Below are positions 13,201-25,655 of a stretch of 64,000 nt of DNA, in pieces. Under the pieces are notes generated by a model that worked only from the letters and a program-made list of their open reading frames with translations, was not told where the DNA came from and made no database searches. A program made the position numbers and the translations under genes. Positions within the stretch are counted from its first letter, which is position 1, and each line of letters begins with the position of its first letter. The stretch comes from Haemonchus contortus (Eukaryota; Nematoda; Chromadorea; Rhabditida; Trichostrongylidae), in assembly GCA_000469685.2 (NCBI GenBank), contig LS997563.1, forward strand, positions 36,201,468 to 36,265,467, given 5' to 3'.

Positions 13201-16200
13201 GGAACGCTTGAACGCTACAAATTCGAACATTGAAAGTGGAATATATTGAAGTTCACACGCATTTTACCTGCAACGTTCGCTTCTGGATATCGGTGAACAC
13301 AAGTCGTGGACGCTTATTTGAAGGCTGGTCGGAGTCCCCAAGACTGCGTCGAGAAGCATGCCGCACATTCTGAGCAGGTGTTGGAGGGGACATCCCACAT
13401 CCGGCAGGTGCTTTGCCACCTACTACCAGTGATTGCTCATCTCCTTCTATAAACACATACTCAAACTTCTTCAATTCCTAGCTCCATAGCTGCTCGTATT
13501 TATGTACCAGCGAAGCGCCCCAGAGTTACTCCATACCAGGTGAGTTTGGCATCGACCCAAACAGTTCATGTGTAACTCAAACACTACGCAACAAAGGATC
13601 AGCTAAAGACAATCTGACTCCCAGAACACATTTAAGTTTGCCGCAACGACAGCCCTAGTAGCCAGAATAGTGCTTCGCAACACATTTTTTCACTGTTATG
13701 TTGCTGGGCGACAAGGTTTTAAAGCGCATCGGAAAAGCTCAACAAGTCAATAAGGATAAATTGTTCTCTTGCGGAGAATAATAGCGCATCTTTGAATGCT
13801 GAACTATTTTGAATCCGTAACAACATTCACAAGTGAATATCAATAGAGGCACGCCGCGAGAAGCTTACCTTGCTTATACATATCCAAAATTCCCAGTCGC
13901 ATAGCAAGAGGTTGTTGAACCCAATTGAACATTCTTCTGAATGTTTCGCGACCCGACTTCAATTTATTCCAAGGTTTGGGATTTCGAAGTAAGTCCGACA
14001 GTGTTCCTTGACTTCTGAAACAGCAGTTGATAACAAGTTTGTATTAGGAGCTCATGTAACCAACAGTTCACAAACCTGCACAAGATGCGTTCTGCGAAGA
14101 TTGCTTGCGGAATGGAATGTTGCTTCAACTCATATGCTATTCTCTTGCATAACTCTTTCGTGTCAATGTAAATGTCATCGTCAATTTCAGCATTCAGCGG
14201 ATCATTGCTGTCCTTCGTAGAATAGACGCGGCGGCCAGCTGAAACCCAAGCGGGCTTAACAACTTGGGAAGTAAAAACAATTGACAAAAGCCGTGGAAAC
14301 AACCTCGAACACAAAAATTCTTGATGAAAAAAAACTAAAAGCAAAGAATCGATCCGCTCTACCTTATTATACAGTGTGGAATACAAAAAATTCTGAAGTT
14401 ACATAACATGCAGTAGACTGCTTATATAGTTTATTAAAGACACGCTCATTCAACAATCGCTAGCAAAAAAAGCATCCTTCAGACTTGAGAAAGAGGAAAG
14501 AGGATCGAAAATCACCGAAAGGTGAGAAATAGCTGTTGTATATCTACACCAATTACCTATTCCCATTTTTCGAAAATTGGCTTTGCAAAAGTGGTAGCAA
14601 AAACAACTTCAAAACTACATCAAAATAATTTTCAGCAACAAAAGTGCAAACAGTGCCAGACAGTGCCTTAAGTACATACCTTTTTGCGAAAATTGTTGCC
14701 TCTGCAGCTCTAATTCCGCATCGTCCCCGTTCGAGCGGCCCTCGAGAGAGTCTTCCGTGTCTCGCTTTATATTTGCTATTCGTTGTTGCATCATAGCCGT
14801 TGTTGATTGAGGTACGCCTACGGAGTAGTTTTGCGGGGATGGAGATGAAGTACGCTTGAAAATCACGTTTGAAATGGATGTAACACAATACTTGCATAAA
14901 AAACATCAAACACTATAAGGACATCAGAAATTCCTACTTGCTCTCCTATGAGACTGGCTATCATGGTAGAAGCCAACTCTACATTGCTCACAGCCGGGGG
15001 CGTTTCAGCCTGCGCAATACGTTCCAAATCCTGTTGCTGTTGTTGTTGAGAGGTTAACGGGATTTGTTGTTGCATGAGCAAGTGGTGGGAGGCCGCATCG
15101 AGAGGATCTGTTTCTTCCTAGAATTGAAAAAAATAAACTCCATGAAATACGTAATTAAACAGCCAATAAGAAGAATGTTGAAACTAGAAGCATAAGAGGA
15201 AAGAAACACGATTGCCGTGTACCACATTCTAGTCGGCACAGTTCTACAGACGTTCGCTCCCAACCAAAACAAAAATTTGTTGACCTCACCTTGATATAAA
15301 CATGGCGAGCAAATTCAGAATTGCCGGTGAGTCGACGGCTATGACTATCCAAATGGAGTGGCGAAAGCAAGCCAGCAGGTCCAGTTCCAAAGCTGCAAAG
15401 CAAACAAGTTTAAGATTTTCAGATAGGATTCAAAAGGGTAATCCCAACAATACTTGTCTATTGAACTACTTGTTCCTTCGCCAGGCATGAAAACTGAACA
15501 AATAAAAAAAGATATCACATCAAAAAGACTCGAAAAATAGCCTGTCGAATAAGTTGAGATTGCAAAATTCGAAAAGTAATGGAATTTTTAAATAGAGAAA
15601 TTATGTAGGGATTGCATGATTGAGAAGAGGTTCACTCCATTCCAATTGCTCACCTTGAACTTATTTCTAGCTGGGTCTAAGAATACCCTGTCAAACTTCA
15701 TGTTTTGTTTCTCTTGATTTTGCTTCCCACAAAACAAATACTGGTATTTTACTGAAGTATACTTGAACTTGACAACACTAGTCAATGTTATAATGCTATG
15801 TTTCTTTCATTTATAAATAGAGGATAGAAGCAAATGAAATAAGGTGGCGAAGGCTGGAAGGAAAATACTATAAAATGTAATCTAACAAATGGACAGAAAA
15901 GCCAAGAAAAAGTAGATTAAATGCGAAAGTTAAGAGATAAAGTAATACACAACAAACCTATCGAGCCTTGACTTGTCTAGAACAGGATGTCGAATCTGCT
16001 CCTGGTACTGGCTTCCGATAGACATCATATAAGGGCCGCTGAAAAACGATACCTTAGCAAAGCATCCTCGGAAGACTTATTGTTATTCTAAACAGGATGA
16101 ACCTTTGGTCTGAGCCTATACTCATTGGAGCTAAGGGTGCCAGCTGCGGACTGTTCGCATGATCGTTCATGAGCTGTCCTAACGACTGCGAGCTTTGTTG

Positions 16201-16473
16201 AGGACTAATAGTGTCCAGGAAATTCTCAGGCAAATCTTCGAAATTCCGTGTAGCATTGTTTATAAATGTACTCGACGGATCTATCTGCAGATAATCAGCA
16301 GCCTGACGGCGTTTCTCCATCCTGGAAAATTTCTCCACTCAAATAAAAAAGTTCAAAACTCAGCGCATAGTTAGAGTATCATAAGAAATACAGACTACAA
16401 AACAATGATAAGAATCGACTGACCCATTAGAAGAGTTTTGAGAATTACATGAAGTCACCGCAGGCGGCTCCAT
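10262..16473 (-). CDS. ONECUT-type CUT-homeodomain transcription factor
   Basis: A nuclear DNA-binding protein of the HNF6/ONECUT class. Fourteen exons keep phase and give 642 aa: 16473-16424, 16321-16094, 16038-15958, 15392-15290, 15117-14938, 14854-14680, 14262-14076, 14014-13869, 13446-13268, 13134-12976, 12882-12748, 10709-10605, 10536-10435 and 10360-10262. The CUT domain spans exons 7-8 (IDTKELCKRI, IPQAIFAERILCRSQGTLSD, LLRNPKPW). The homeodomain spans exons 9-10 (KRPRLVFTDIQKRTLQ, then AIFKETQRPS and VANFFMNARRRS). The N-terminal part is low-complexity with a Q run (exon 5), and the C-terminal part is Pro/Ser-rich. C. elegans has several paralogues (ceh-21, -38, -39, -41, -48, -49). 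A long single CUT with a homeodomain fits ceh-48 or ceh-38 best, but I cannot choose. The gene starts head-to-head with malt-1. An upstream non-coding exon is possible. Confidence 0.93.
10710..12747. other. Large ONECUT intron
   Basis: A 2.0-kb intron between the exons 12882-12748 and 10709-10605. The flanking exons join in phase 0. Short ORFs inside it (11023-11271 and 11296-11656, minus) show no domain. A minus-strand reading through 12747-12598 could be an alternative last exon, but it is not needed for an intact protein. Confidence 0.6.
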
Positions 16474-18168
16474 TACATAGGCGTTTATACAACAGCTCCA
16501 GGAGCAAGCAGGCAAGGGGAGACCTGGATGTAATTCGAAGAAATTAGCGAACCATAATACATTTTCGCGATACATATCCGCGATATGAGCACAACGCCAC
16601 TCAGCAAAGGTGACCTCGAGTTCAAGGCCTTACAATAGCCGTTCGCATTTTATGTACGGCCAAAGGCGCCCTTAATAAACGATAGCTAAGGAAACGCATA
16701 AATTAAGAGGAAGTGACGAACGTTGAAGACTTTAGGTTAAATGGCATCAGAAAACTTTTCATACCTTTCGATACTAAAATGAGCCAGGTTCCATACAATC
16801 CACTGTACCAAATTCGAACCCCTCAAAACTTGGGCCCAAGTACTTGCAAAGATTTAAAGGTAAGTGTTCAGATATTATAAGAAGTGCTAAGGGAAGATGC
16901 TAACGGCATAGGAAAACCCTAAGAGAAAGTATTGATTGGCGACACAAACCGATCGATAGCAGTGTTGTGTATGCGTTATTTGCAACGCCCCGCTGTTCCC
17001 TGCCTGGCCAGAGTTTTCTCTGCGCTCTAACGCCAGACATGCGCAAACGAGCAAATATTCAGCCGGGTGCACGGCCGCTTGGTACGCAGTGAAAACCAAG
17101 AATTCCTGTCGACAAGGAGCGGGCGGGACTTGGCAACTTGCCCACCACTTCACCACTTAGCACGGGTGTAGGTGCACAAGCAGGTGAGGTGTGGGTTTTA
17201 ATGCTGATTGCGGCTGATCGCGAATGTAGCCAGATGGCGACTTGGTCATAGTGAGTGTCTGCAAAAAGGTGGATAATGGGTTGTGGCTTGGGTCCAACTA
17301 CAGTTTAAGCAGTGATGATCTTCACTTGAAAGAAATAAACTCACAAATCTCCTCGATTACAAAAAAAGGAGGAGTTGAAGTGATCGCATGGGTGAACGGA
17401 TTGGTGAGCTAGGTGTCGTTCGTAGTCTGTGAACTTTTCTGAATGTTGCTAGGGCTCGGAATTTTTCATCCGTTACTTAATAAGTTTGTATAGTTTGGAG
17501 CGGTTCATTATCTTTCTTTGTCCAGGGTAGTGGAGGGTGGTGATGTATGATGGGTCTACTTTTAACCAGGAAAGGATACAATGCTAAGGGATAGATATGG
17601 AATACTTGGTGCGTTTTCTTTCCGACCGATAGTGGTCATAGTTCAGTTGTGGCGGTTTTGTATCCTTCGAGTTTTTTCCGAAATGACCTCCCCAGTGTGA
17701 AGTCGCGCAATAGATATGCGTTTGGCTGTTCTGGCTGTTCTGCATGAACGCGTCTGAAAAAAAGTTCCTTCCGAATTACTAACTCGCTGATCCACGCCAC
17801 ACTGACTTTTCTGTCTGCTATCCAGAATTCGTGTTCATGAAACATAAGTTTCTGATTCACTAGTGAGGAGGGAGGAAACCACTGTTATCGTGATTGCTTG
17901 ATTTCTTTCAGAGTAGATGAGCTGCTCCAACTACGATGAGTTGAGGTGAGCAGAAGCATGGAGAGTCGATGAGGCATCAGCATTGACGTGGCGTATCTTC
18001 TAGGAGGATTTTGGAAGCACAAGCCTAAGTTGTTAAATGTCAGTTCCGTTCGTCCGTTTGGAGTATATTGATAGATGATATTTAGGCTGCGGATGACGTC
18101 ACTTGAAACAAACATAGCTGATTTGAACCTGAAAACTTCCCAGTTACTGTCCTACTGTCTCTCATCAG
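16474..18168. promoter_or_regulatory. Divergent intergenic region, ONECUT / malt-1
   Basis: About 1.7 kb separates the first recognised coding exons of two head-to-head genes, so both promoters should lie here. A GC-rich patch at 16970-17130 stands out from the AT-rich surroundings. A possible first malt-1 exon or trans-splice acceptor (TTCTTTCAG at about 17902-17910, then ATGAGCTGCTCC, then a GTGAGC donor at about 17945) lies within it, but its phase does not match the next exon. No specific factor site is claimed. Confidence 0.4.
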
Positions 18169-21100
18169 GAGATTTATGGTTGAAAATTGTTGATACAAAT
18201 AGGAATAGCATATACTATATGAGGTAAGTGTAAGCTTGCACTTGTAGTACGAGACTATTTTAGATGCTATTTATTCAGCGAGGATGAGGTCGAGAGGATT
18301 GGCAGGGAAGCCAATCCGGGTGAACATGTTCTACGAGCCTGGGGCAACCGTGGTCAATCACTACGTGACCTGCTTGTTCGACTTCAGGCCCTCTCGAAGC
18401 ATCATGGGGCTGCCATGGACCAGGCGCAGCTCATCTTATCGAGGAAGTTCAGTGAGTTTATTGTTTCTCTGAACGCTTGCACTCTTTGTTATAGGCCGAT
18501 TTGACGTGAATCTGTTGGATGTATACGTTTGAAAAGTAGCTAATGCTCAAAATTTAATAGGAATTTGTGTTTCCAGAGCCACTCAGATGGGCTAAAACAG
18601 AAGAAATAGTTGTCAGTACCATACAGGACAACATCCTGAGGCTGCAGTGTAAAGCTGTGGGATTTCCATCTCCTCAGTATCAGTGGTATAAAAATGGTGA
18701 AATCATGGAAGATGCCTTGTCTGATGTCATCGACGTTATCAGGTGAGTAACTAATAAAGCTTCGAACTGCCAAGGTTTACGCTGTTCCGATGTTGTGCAT
18801 AAGTTGAAAGTTGTAGAAGACAGTGAACTCTCAAGAGTCTATTCACAAAAAGAAGTTTAAAAAAATCAAATTCTGGTCGTTTTAGAGATTTTCAATTTCA
18901 CGATTCTACCAATTCTTCCTTCGTACTCTGCAATTTTCCGCTCTGACTAAACTTCTCCAACTTTTAATTTTGGGAATTCTTCGTGATTAACCTCACCCAT
19001 CTCATCTTATTCGTGAATATGTTGCGGAAGTGTAGTGACATTTTATCTTTTGACTAATCTTTTGAATGTGAGAACTTTGTCCTTCATTTCTCATGGAAAA
19101 TGACATCATATATCAACGGTCTTTCCGCAGTTTTCTCTTAGACCCTTGAGTTCACATTGAAAGAGACAGCTATTTTGTTTAACTCAATTGCCTTGAGTTT
19201 CAAACTACACGTCTGAGATCGCGTCTATCGGGTAGGCGAATGTAGGAGCGCTCTTGCAATATTTATTACAATTTTCAAAGCCGATTTCTTGGTTCTCACT
19301 AGTTTTACCGTTGTTTTTTTTTTTGGTTGCTCAACGCTAGATCGAGAGGCATACCCTTGAGCGACGTTTAAATTAAATATCGAATTTCAAAAGGAATTTC
19401 TATACGCTTTCAGACCACTTCCCATTTTTTGGTGCGACTTTTTCGCCATCTTTCATCGATCTGATTACATTAGTGATGTTTCCAAAGCTTCTTTGCATCT
19501 TTGCTCCATATTTAAGAGCATGCTGACCACTTGAGACTAGTTCTAAAACTCTTGCTACCTCTGATGGATGATTTTTCGTTTCTAAAGACATTGCAATGTC
19601 TAGATAAGCTTTGTTAAGAAGAAATAGAAGGATTTTGCAGGTGTAAATGTTCTTCGGAGCTCACATTTTACTGCGTTGCAACCAATGAAGTAGAAGACGG
19701 GCACATCTATTCTGAGTTTTATCGAAAACCCGGAAAGCAGTACTGCTCTCGAATCGTTTCTCGCCCCATATCTTTGGAGGCGTTCGTTGGCGAAGATCAG
19801 AGTATGTGTATCATGTTTTTGTTTCTTTATAAGCTGTGTAGGTAAAGTTCGGCGTAACCTGCACAAATTTCGTGCCCTCAGCTCCTGGTAAACTTCGATG
19901 CCCGAGTGAGCTGAGTATGACGTGCCTTTTGTCTTATGGAGGTTCTGCCGCAACCTCATCTTTGCTAGACCTGTAGGTGACGGCAAAACGCGTCCCAATG
20001 TTGCGAACTGTGTTTTTGAAGTGCACCACAAAGGAATACCTTGAAAGTTATTGCAATCGTTTGTTAATTTGCCGAAGAATCAGTTTGCAATCGATTTGGA
20101 CAGTCGATATGATTGAAACATACTCCATTACCCAGTCAAAAGTGTTACGTAAAAGAAATAGAATGCAGTAGTCGCTGCGCACTGTTTGCACACTTCACCG
20201 TTCGAACCGACAGTGGGCGATACCAGTGCATTTATAGTGCAAAGCCAATACTACCAGAGAAACTACCATTCGATGAAGCATTCCACTTCCTAATATATAA
20301 ACTTTTCACTCTTCTTTCCGAGTTCGAACATCTTTAGAATGTGAAAACTGTCGGAATGGAGATATGGAGAATTTACGAGAACTCATGGCCAGTATGAATA
20401 CGTCCGCGATAGAGGAGCCGCCTGAGCTTCCAGGTTAGGCTGAGCCTCATGGATATTGATGTTGTTGAAAATTGAATTAGCCATTTGGTAATGTGTCTGA
20501 TTTAAGAGGTTGATAATGCTGAAGCACTAGTTGCTGCAGACAAGGTAGCCCTAATTATCAGCAACTGCATGTACCAACACCTACCAAAGCTGGCTACCCC
20601 TCTTTGCGATGCTGAGACGTTAGCAACTGCCCTGCAGGTTCGTTATTAGGTCTATACATAGACAACACCCTTCCTTTCTAATGGGCAGAGCGCAGATCTC
20701 AGGATTTCAGGATCTCAAGTTCAAGACGGTAACATTGGCTGATCTCACTCTTGCTGAAATGAAGTACCTAATTAAGGAATACAAGAAACTCCTGGGCAAT
20801 GGAGTTTATGGTCAATTACTTTTAAATTTTGCTAAATTTGAATTTGATGTTGCAAATGCATTGCTTTGCAGCTGTCTTCTATTTTGTGGGACATGGGTTC
20901 GAGGTCCACGGGCAATGTTATCTCCTTCCTGTAGATGCTCCATCAGAAACATACAAACCAGAACATTGTATTTCTATGGATTATGTCCTCCATGAGTTCA
21001 GTGACCACAACCCAGCTCTCAACCTTCTTCTTCTGGACATGTGCAGAAAGTTTATCCCGTAAGTTGAAAAATTTATTGGATCACGTTGGTTTTGAAAATC

Positions 21101-23454
21101 ATGAATCGCCTCTTTGAGGTTCGAGCATGTGCCTGCCTTTGTTGAATATGCGCAACCTTTTCTCATGAAACACAAACCTAATCGAAACACCGTTTACGGA
21201 TATTCCACAAGTGGTGGAGTAGGAGCCTACGAAGTTGGTCTCCTTCTCTTTATCCATCATTTCGAGGCTTTCTTTGCATGTTGACTTGTTTAGATAAAAG
21301 GAGAGATGAATGGTGTTTTCGTGAAGTATCTGAAAAAGCGCATACATCAAAAGATTTCTGTCATTCAGCTATTGAACTACACTTCACGAGGTTGCCTATT
21401 TTTAACGTCATTGCGTCACGGTGATAGTTTCCAGTCTCTTCAAGACTCATATCAACCGTGGCAAAACGAATAGTGAAGCTGAAAATTTCAGATATCGAGG
21501 AGGATGAGAAAGTGAGCGATGTTCAAGTTCCTGAATTGCGTTCAACATTGACGAGACCACGTTCCTTGACTGATCCTCTGGTTTGGGATGGTCATACGGT
21601 CTCGTTTGATCATCACACTATTCACTGGAGACTTATGCATGGTAGCTCTTCATAGTTGATAAATTTCTGGATTGATTAGCTTTCAGAGCAATAGTTTTAT
21701 TTCTCAGAACTACCTAATCCCGTCTACGTACGTTTCGAAGAATTGGCACTTTTCGTCACGATATGGTTCGACTTTTGTGGACATTTTACAAACAAAGTAA
21801 GAAAGGAAGTCGTTACCATTTTATAACATTTTTTATTATAGAAAACAAATAGGTAACTCTGACCAGTTCTGAGTACGTTTACACTTAGCATACATCTTGG
21901 GCACGCTGTGCCAAAAGCCACTTTCACAATACACAGAATGATCCTAGGAAAGAAGCTATGAGTATTAGATCTCAATCACGTGCTTATAGCTTAGAGTTTA
22001 GGGAGTTAACTTGGAATTTAGAGAGTAGGTGTGATACTTCTTGTTCTAGTGGATCGAGAGAGACTGCTTTTTACAACGTTTGGTGAATTCGACATATACC
22101 AGTGGGATCGCTTGGCTTACGCCGGGCTTTCCTTCTGTACTGAGAATCTCAGAATGCCCGGATAACACAGAGCATTGCACTTCCCATTGCAATAATTTAA
22201 CATCTCTGATAACAGACCATTTAAGGAAGAACTCTTGTAAGTGGGGACTACATTTCAATCATGAGAAATGGAAAGCTCAAAAAGTAAAGCTACTGGAAAG
22301 AACATTCGACAACGCTGGCGTATCTGATTATGAAGCCTCGTTTTGCTGCTTTTGATTTCTTAACAAAGGTCGTAAGATTCAAATCTATCCTTTTGCGCAG
22401 CTACACCTCTTTAGTAGACAGTCTTGGCTCCAGTCACAGCTCTCATAACATACTTGTGTATCAAGACTGCGCTGTCATTACGGAAAGGCGATAGAGATCT
22501 AGTGGCTCTTGCTTTCCAGCGCTCATAATGATTCCTCGTCGGCTCTGATTATCACCAACCGCCCACTTCCCACTCTACGTCTCACATCAAGGTTTGGTTG
22601 CTCCTCCATCAACACGAAGGGCGTGACAGCAGTGGCTCTTAATCATTTCTATTCGGTTCTTAACACTTCACGTCGTTTATCACCGATACTCGCATACCTA
22701 TAAATCACGTCACACACAAATACACATACATACACATACACACATATGCATACATACACCACACACAACCCAATTCGCTGTACTTGTGTGTACTCAACTT
22801 GATAATTTACTTACAAGCGATTCATTCTTCTGTGGGGCATATGGAATCGTGGAGAAGAATGAGCTAAAAAGCAGGTAATAGGGAATTCTCAGCCTGGAGT
22901 TTGGGTGTTGCAGGTTCGATCGAAGATGCGGAGAAAGTCGGAACGTCAGTTGTGTTGTCATTGTTTCTCCAGGCAGCCGACGTACATTAGCCTAATTGTT
23001 CAGGTATATGTTTTTTCGTCTGTAAGCGATCTACAGGAAGAACCTTCAGAGGAATTTGATAAGAAACTGTCTGAAAACGCCTTGTCACATATCGCTTATC
23101 TGTCTTTTCCATCGGTAAATTATTATTATGATACAAGTCCATGAAATAGTTCGACTTCATCAAATAGGGATTTTTAAGGAGCTTGATGCTTCGAAAGAGC
23201 GCCTTCTCTCTGATGAGGATGAAGGTGTTTCGTTGTGCCTCCTCCTCTCTCATCTTCAGCGGTCAAAAGTGAGATGTTTTCAACGGTATTCATGTGTAGG
23301 AATCTATAGCCCTTTTATTCAAAATGTATGGTTTAAGGGTGAGCTGAGCTGTAGAATACTACTGAAGAACGTGAATGACAAGGACACCGTTGTTGCGATG
23401 CGTGATGTGGTGCTGGGGCATGTGCTGATCACAAGAATAGAGATGATTAGGTGA
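18169..23454 (+). CDS. malt-1: MALT1 paracaspase
   Basis: A caspase-fold cysteine protease and scaffold. C. elegans malt-1 acts in IL-17-type signalling. Confident in-phase exons are 18169-18223, 18279-18451, 18577-18742, 20169-20236, 20338-20433, 20507-20637, 20711-20810, 20872-21058, 21119-21237, 21301-21390, 21435-21641, 21708-21796 and 22050-22236. The domains in order are a death domain (LWLKIVDTNRN through DLLVRLQAL), an Ig-like domain (LRLQCKAVGFPSPQYQWYKN to RYQCIY), and the paracaspase domain (KVALIISN, FVGHGFE with the catalytic His, LLLLDMCRK with the catalytic Cys, YGYSTSGGVGAYE). A C-terminal Ig-like region follows (SLTDPLVW, then VLGHVLITRIEM before TGA at 23454). C-terminal exons 22914-22948, 23004-23114, 23168-23268 and 23338-23454 are likely, but the 23114/23168 junction is out of phase as I read it. 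The extreme N-terminus before 18169 is unresolved. Confidence 0.92.
22700..22772 (+). repeat. CA/CATA microsatellite
   Basis: An imperfect ACAC/ACATAC run inside a late malt-1 intron. It is simple sequence only. Confidence 0.8.
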
Positions 23455-24131
23455 TGCAATAAGACGGTTCTCTTGGACCAACGTCAGTGCTATTCCGGCA
23501 ATGACTCGAAGCTGTTGAAGGTGTTTCTCTTGATCTCATTTGACATCCTTCTTCGTGGATTGTGCTTGCATTGCACTGCAAATATACGAAGTCAGGGCCA
23601 ATGTCTATTATTAGAATCTGGAAATTGTTATTACATATGAGCTTCTCAGGTCAGGAGTGTACTTATCTGTGATGTCTATTAGTTACAGGTAATTTCTGAA
23701 TGCTACATGTTTGGTTTGGGTGTATATATAAAAAGTTCAAATTTTGATTTCCAACATGTGACATTTGTGGTTTTTTTTCCTTCACTTCACTTTTGTTATC
23801 ACCTATATGAATGAGAAGCCAGCAGTGCTGAGCAGTGTTTACAGCCAAGGCCTACATGTACACGCAATAATGACTGTTCTCGCTTTGTGAGATGCAGGGA
23901 AAATCGAATGGAAATGGTTGCAATCAATCATCTCACACTGGCATTGTCATCAATTTAGTTTCCATCCGCAGAGGAGTCTTATGGGGTCTGGTTCACGAAT
24001 GACCAGTACGTGAACCGCTCAGACTGCACGTCTCTTTGACAAAGGAGTGTGACTCCTATAGGAATACATACTATTGACTGCATAATGCGGACTCACGTCA
24101 TACCAAATTCAGTGCAACTTTACTCATATTC
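23455..24131. other. Intergenic region after malt-1
   Basis: No exon or repeat recognised. Only short ORFs are present. Confidence 0.4.
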
Positions 24132-24747
24132 ATGGCCTACTCAAATGGCTTTTATGAGACCCTGGGGCAGCTCAGTCATGCGTACAGCGTTCATGTGTGC
24201 GAATTAAGCATGATAGCATTGCCTAGATCTCCGTCTGAATTGGTTTTTCCCCTCGATGGCATAAAAAACGTTTATATCCGAAAAATTTTTGACAAAATCG
24301 ATCAGAATTTAAAGCAGAACGCTCGCCGTTGGAAGGTCGATTACAAAAGCCTGCTTTGAATCTAAAGCCCCTATTGAGTTCCGTGAGCAGTGCCTTTTTA
24401 CGCATAACATATGCTGCTCCCTCCCGAACTGTTTTACGCCACACGTGCTCGAACTCAAACGAGTGCTACACCGACGTCGGAACTAATCGGAGCTTGTGTC
24501 AGTATTTGGTCTTGACACTGCTTCTGAGCAGTTCTGTGCACGTCTCCTTCGAACGCTTGAATCCGGAAAAAAGAAGATCGAAATGATTTGGTCAACCGAC
24601 AGCGACATTATGAAATCTCCGGATATTTTATATGCACGAAAGTATGGAGCCTTTTACAGGATCTCGATGAAGAATCCTCGAACGTTTCAGAAGAAACTTG
24701 CGTTTTTTACGAAGTTCGAGGAAGATAATCTTCAAACATCCTTATAA
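24132..24747 (+). CDS. Unrecognised small gene or orphan exons
   Basis: I do not recognise this product. Two open segments can be joined in phase: 24132-24346 (starting MAYSNGFYET and ending QNARRWK before a GTCGAT donor) and 24533-24747 (starting FCARLLRTLE after a GAGCAG acceptor and ending with TAA). The joined product is about 143 aa, charged and Lys-rich toward the end, with no membrane segment. It lies 0.7 kb downstream of malt-1 on the same strand, so it could instead be part of an alternative malt-1 3' end. The donor is weak, and gene status is uncertain. Confidence 0.35.
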
Positions 24748-24889
24748 TCAAGTAGGTCGATCTTTTTAACCATCACTTTCTGCTGTAGCCGGATTCTGGC
24801 CAAGAAGTAAGTAATTAAAAAGGCTGAAGCAAACGAAGGTCTTCGTCCGTTGATATTGTGGTGAATTCAACAATATAGCCAGTCTCGTC

Positions 24890-25150
24890 CTAGCCTTGTC
24901 CTATCAGATTAGTTCCAGCTGAAGCTTGGGGATTATTGCGAACAGAGTCGAAGAATTCCGTCTCCTTTTCATGCCATCTCATCAAAGGCATACTGCTCGA
25001 TAAAAATGGTTTCTGAGATTTTTCTTTGGAAGGAACCCCAAGAATAGCACGGTCAAAATAAAGCGTGGTAAAGGCCTCAAAACCGGCTTCGCCGTCGTAC
25101 ACACCCAAGAACGGCCGAGTTCTCGCGGCGTTGAAGAGGCTGTGGAGGTT
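24890..25150 (-). pseudogene. Possible PP2C-like fragment
   Basis: A minus-strand reading contains RPFLGVYDGEAGFEAF and runs open for about 75 codons to a stop at 24890. The GVYDG motif recalls the F-x-V-Y-D-G-H-G metal site of PPM/PP2C phosphatases, but the expected His-Gly is replaced and no other PPM motif is seen. A related, shorter DNA stretch lies at about 26025-26070. It is probably a decayed duplicate or repeat-borne fragment. Confidence 0.25.
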
Positions 25151-25294
25151 GCACCATTGGCACCGAAACGCACATATTAATCGCAGACAGCTTAGTGCAG
25201 CCAGCTGTACGCTATGCACACACTCTTGAACAGCTCGTCCATGCGTACCCCTTCCATGCAAATCCCGTTTTCACTTTTTCACCCCCGTGCTTTA

Positions 25295-25435
25295 GGCCGG
25301 AGGTGGTGTAGTGGCAGTGGCGCACTATCACACACGCATGGTCACGGGTCAGTTTTGAATGGAAGTCGAATGCTGAGGGTATTCCTCGGATGAGATTGAT
25401 TAATGCCCCAAGCTTTATTCTCTATCTCATTCCCA
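25295..25435 (+). repeat. tRNA-derived SINE, copy 4, internally deleted
   Basis: The head (GGAGGTGGTGTAGTGGCAGT) is followed almost directly by the tail (TTTTGAATGGAAGTCGAATG). The body present in copies 1 and 2 is missing. It lies in plus orientation. Confidence 0.7.
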
Positions 25436-25655
25436 TAAATGCGCCGATTCTAGCGTTTTTCGCCGATTTTACAGTAATCTATGATCTATAATAGCTAAAC
25501 TTGAACTGTGCCCTTCCGTGACAGTTTCGAGTAGAACATCAAAGCACATTTATTATTTGTGCTGCTTGTTACTTAAGGGTAAGCCTAGAAGCCTCAAAGC
25601 CTAGAGGCCAAAGTAGATGGGTTGAGAGGAACTTTTAGTTTTGCAGTTTCTGTAC

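Noticed and set aside
22095..22145. Similarity between a malt-1 exon and the outer part of the inverted repeat (CGCCTGGCTAACGCCGGG)
   Set aside because: About 49 bp align at roughly 70% and the match does not continue. The malt-1 exon is in phase and needed. Treated as coincidence unless a search shows otherwise.
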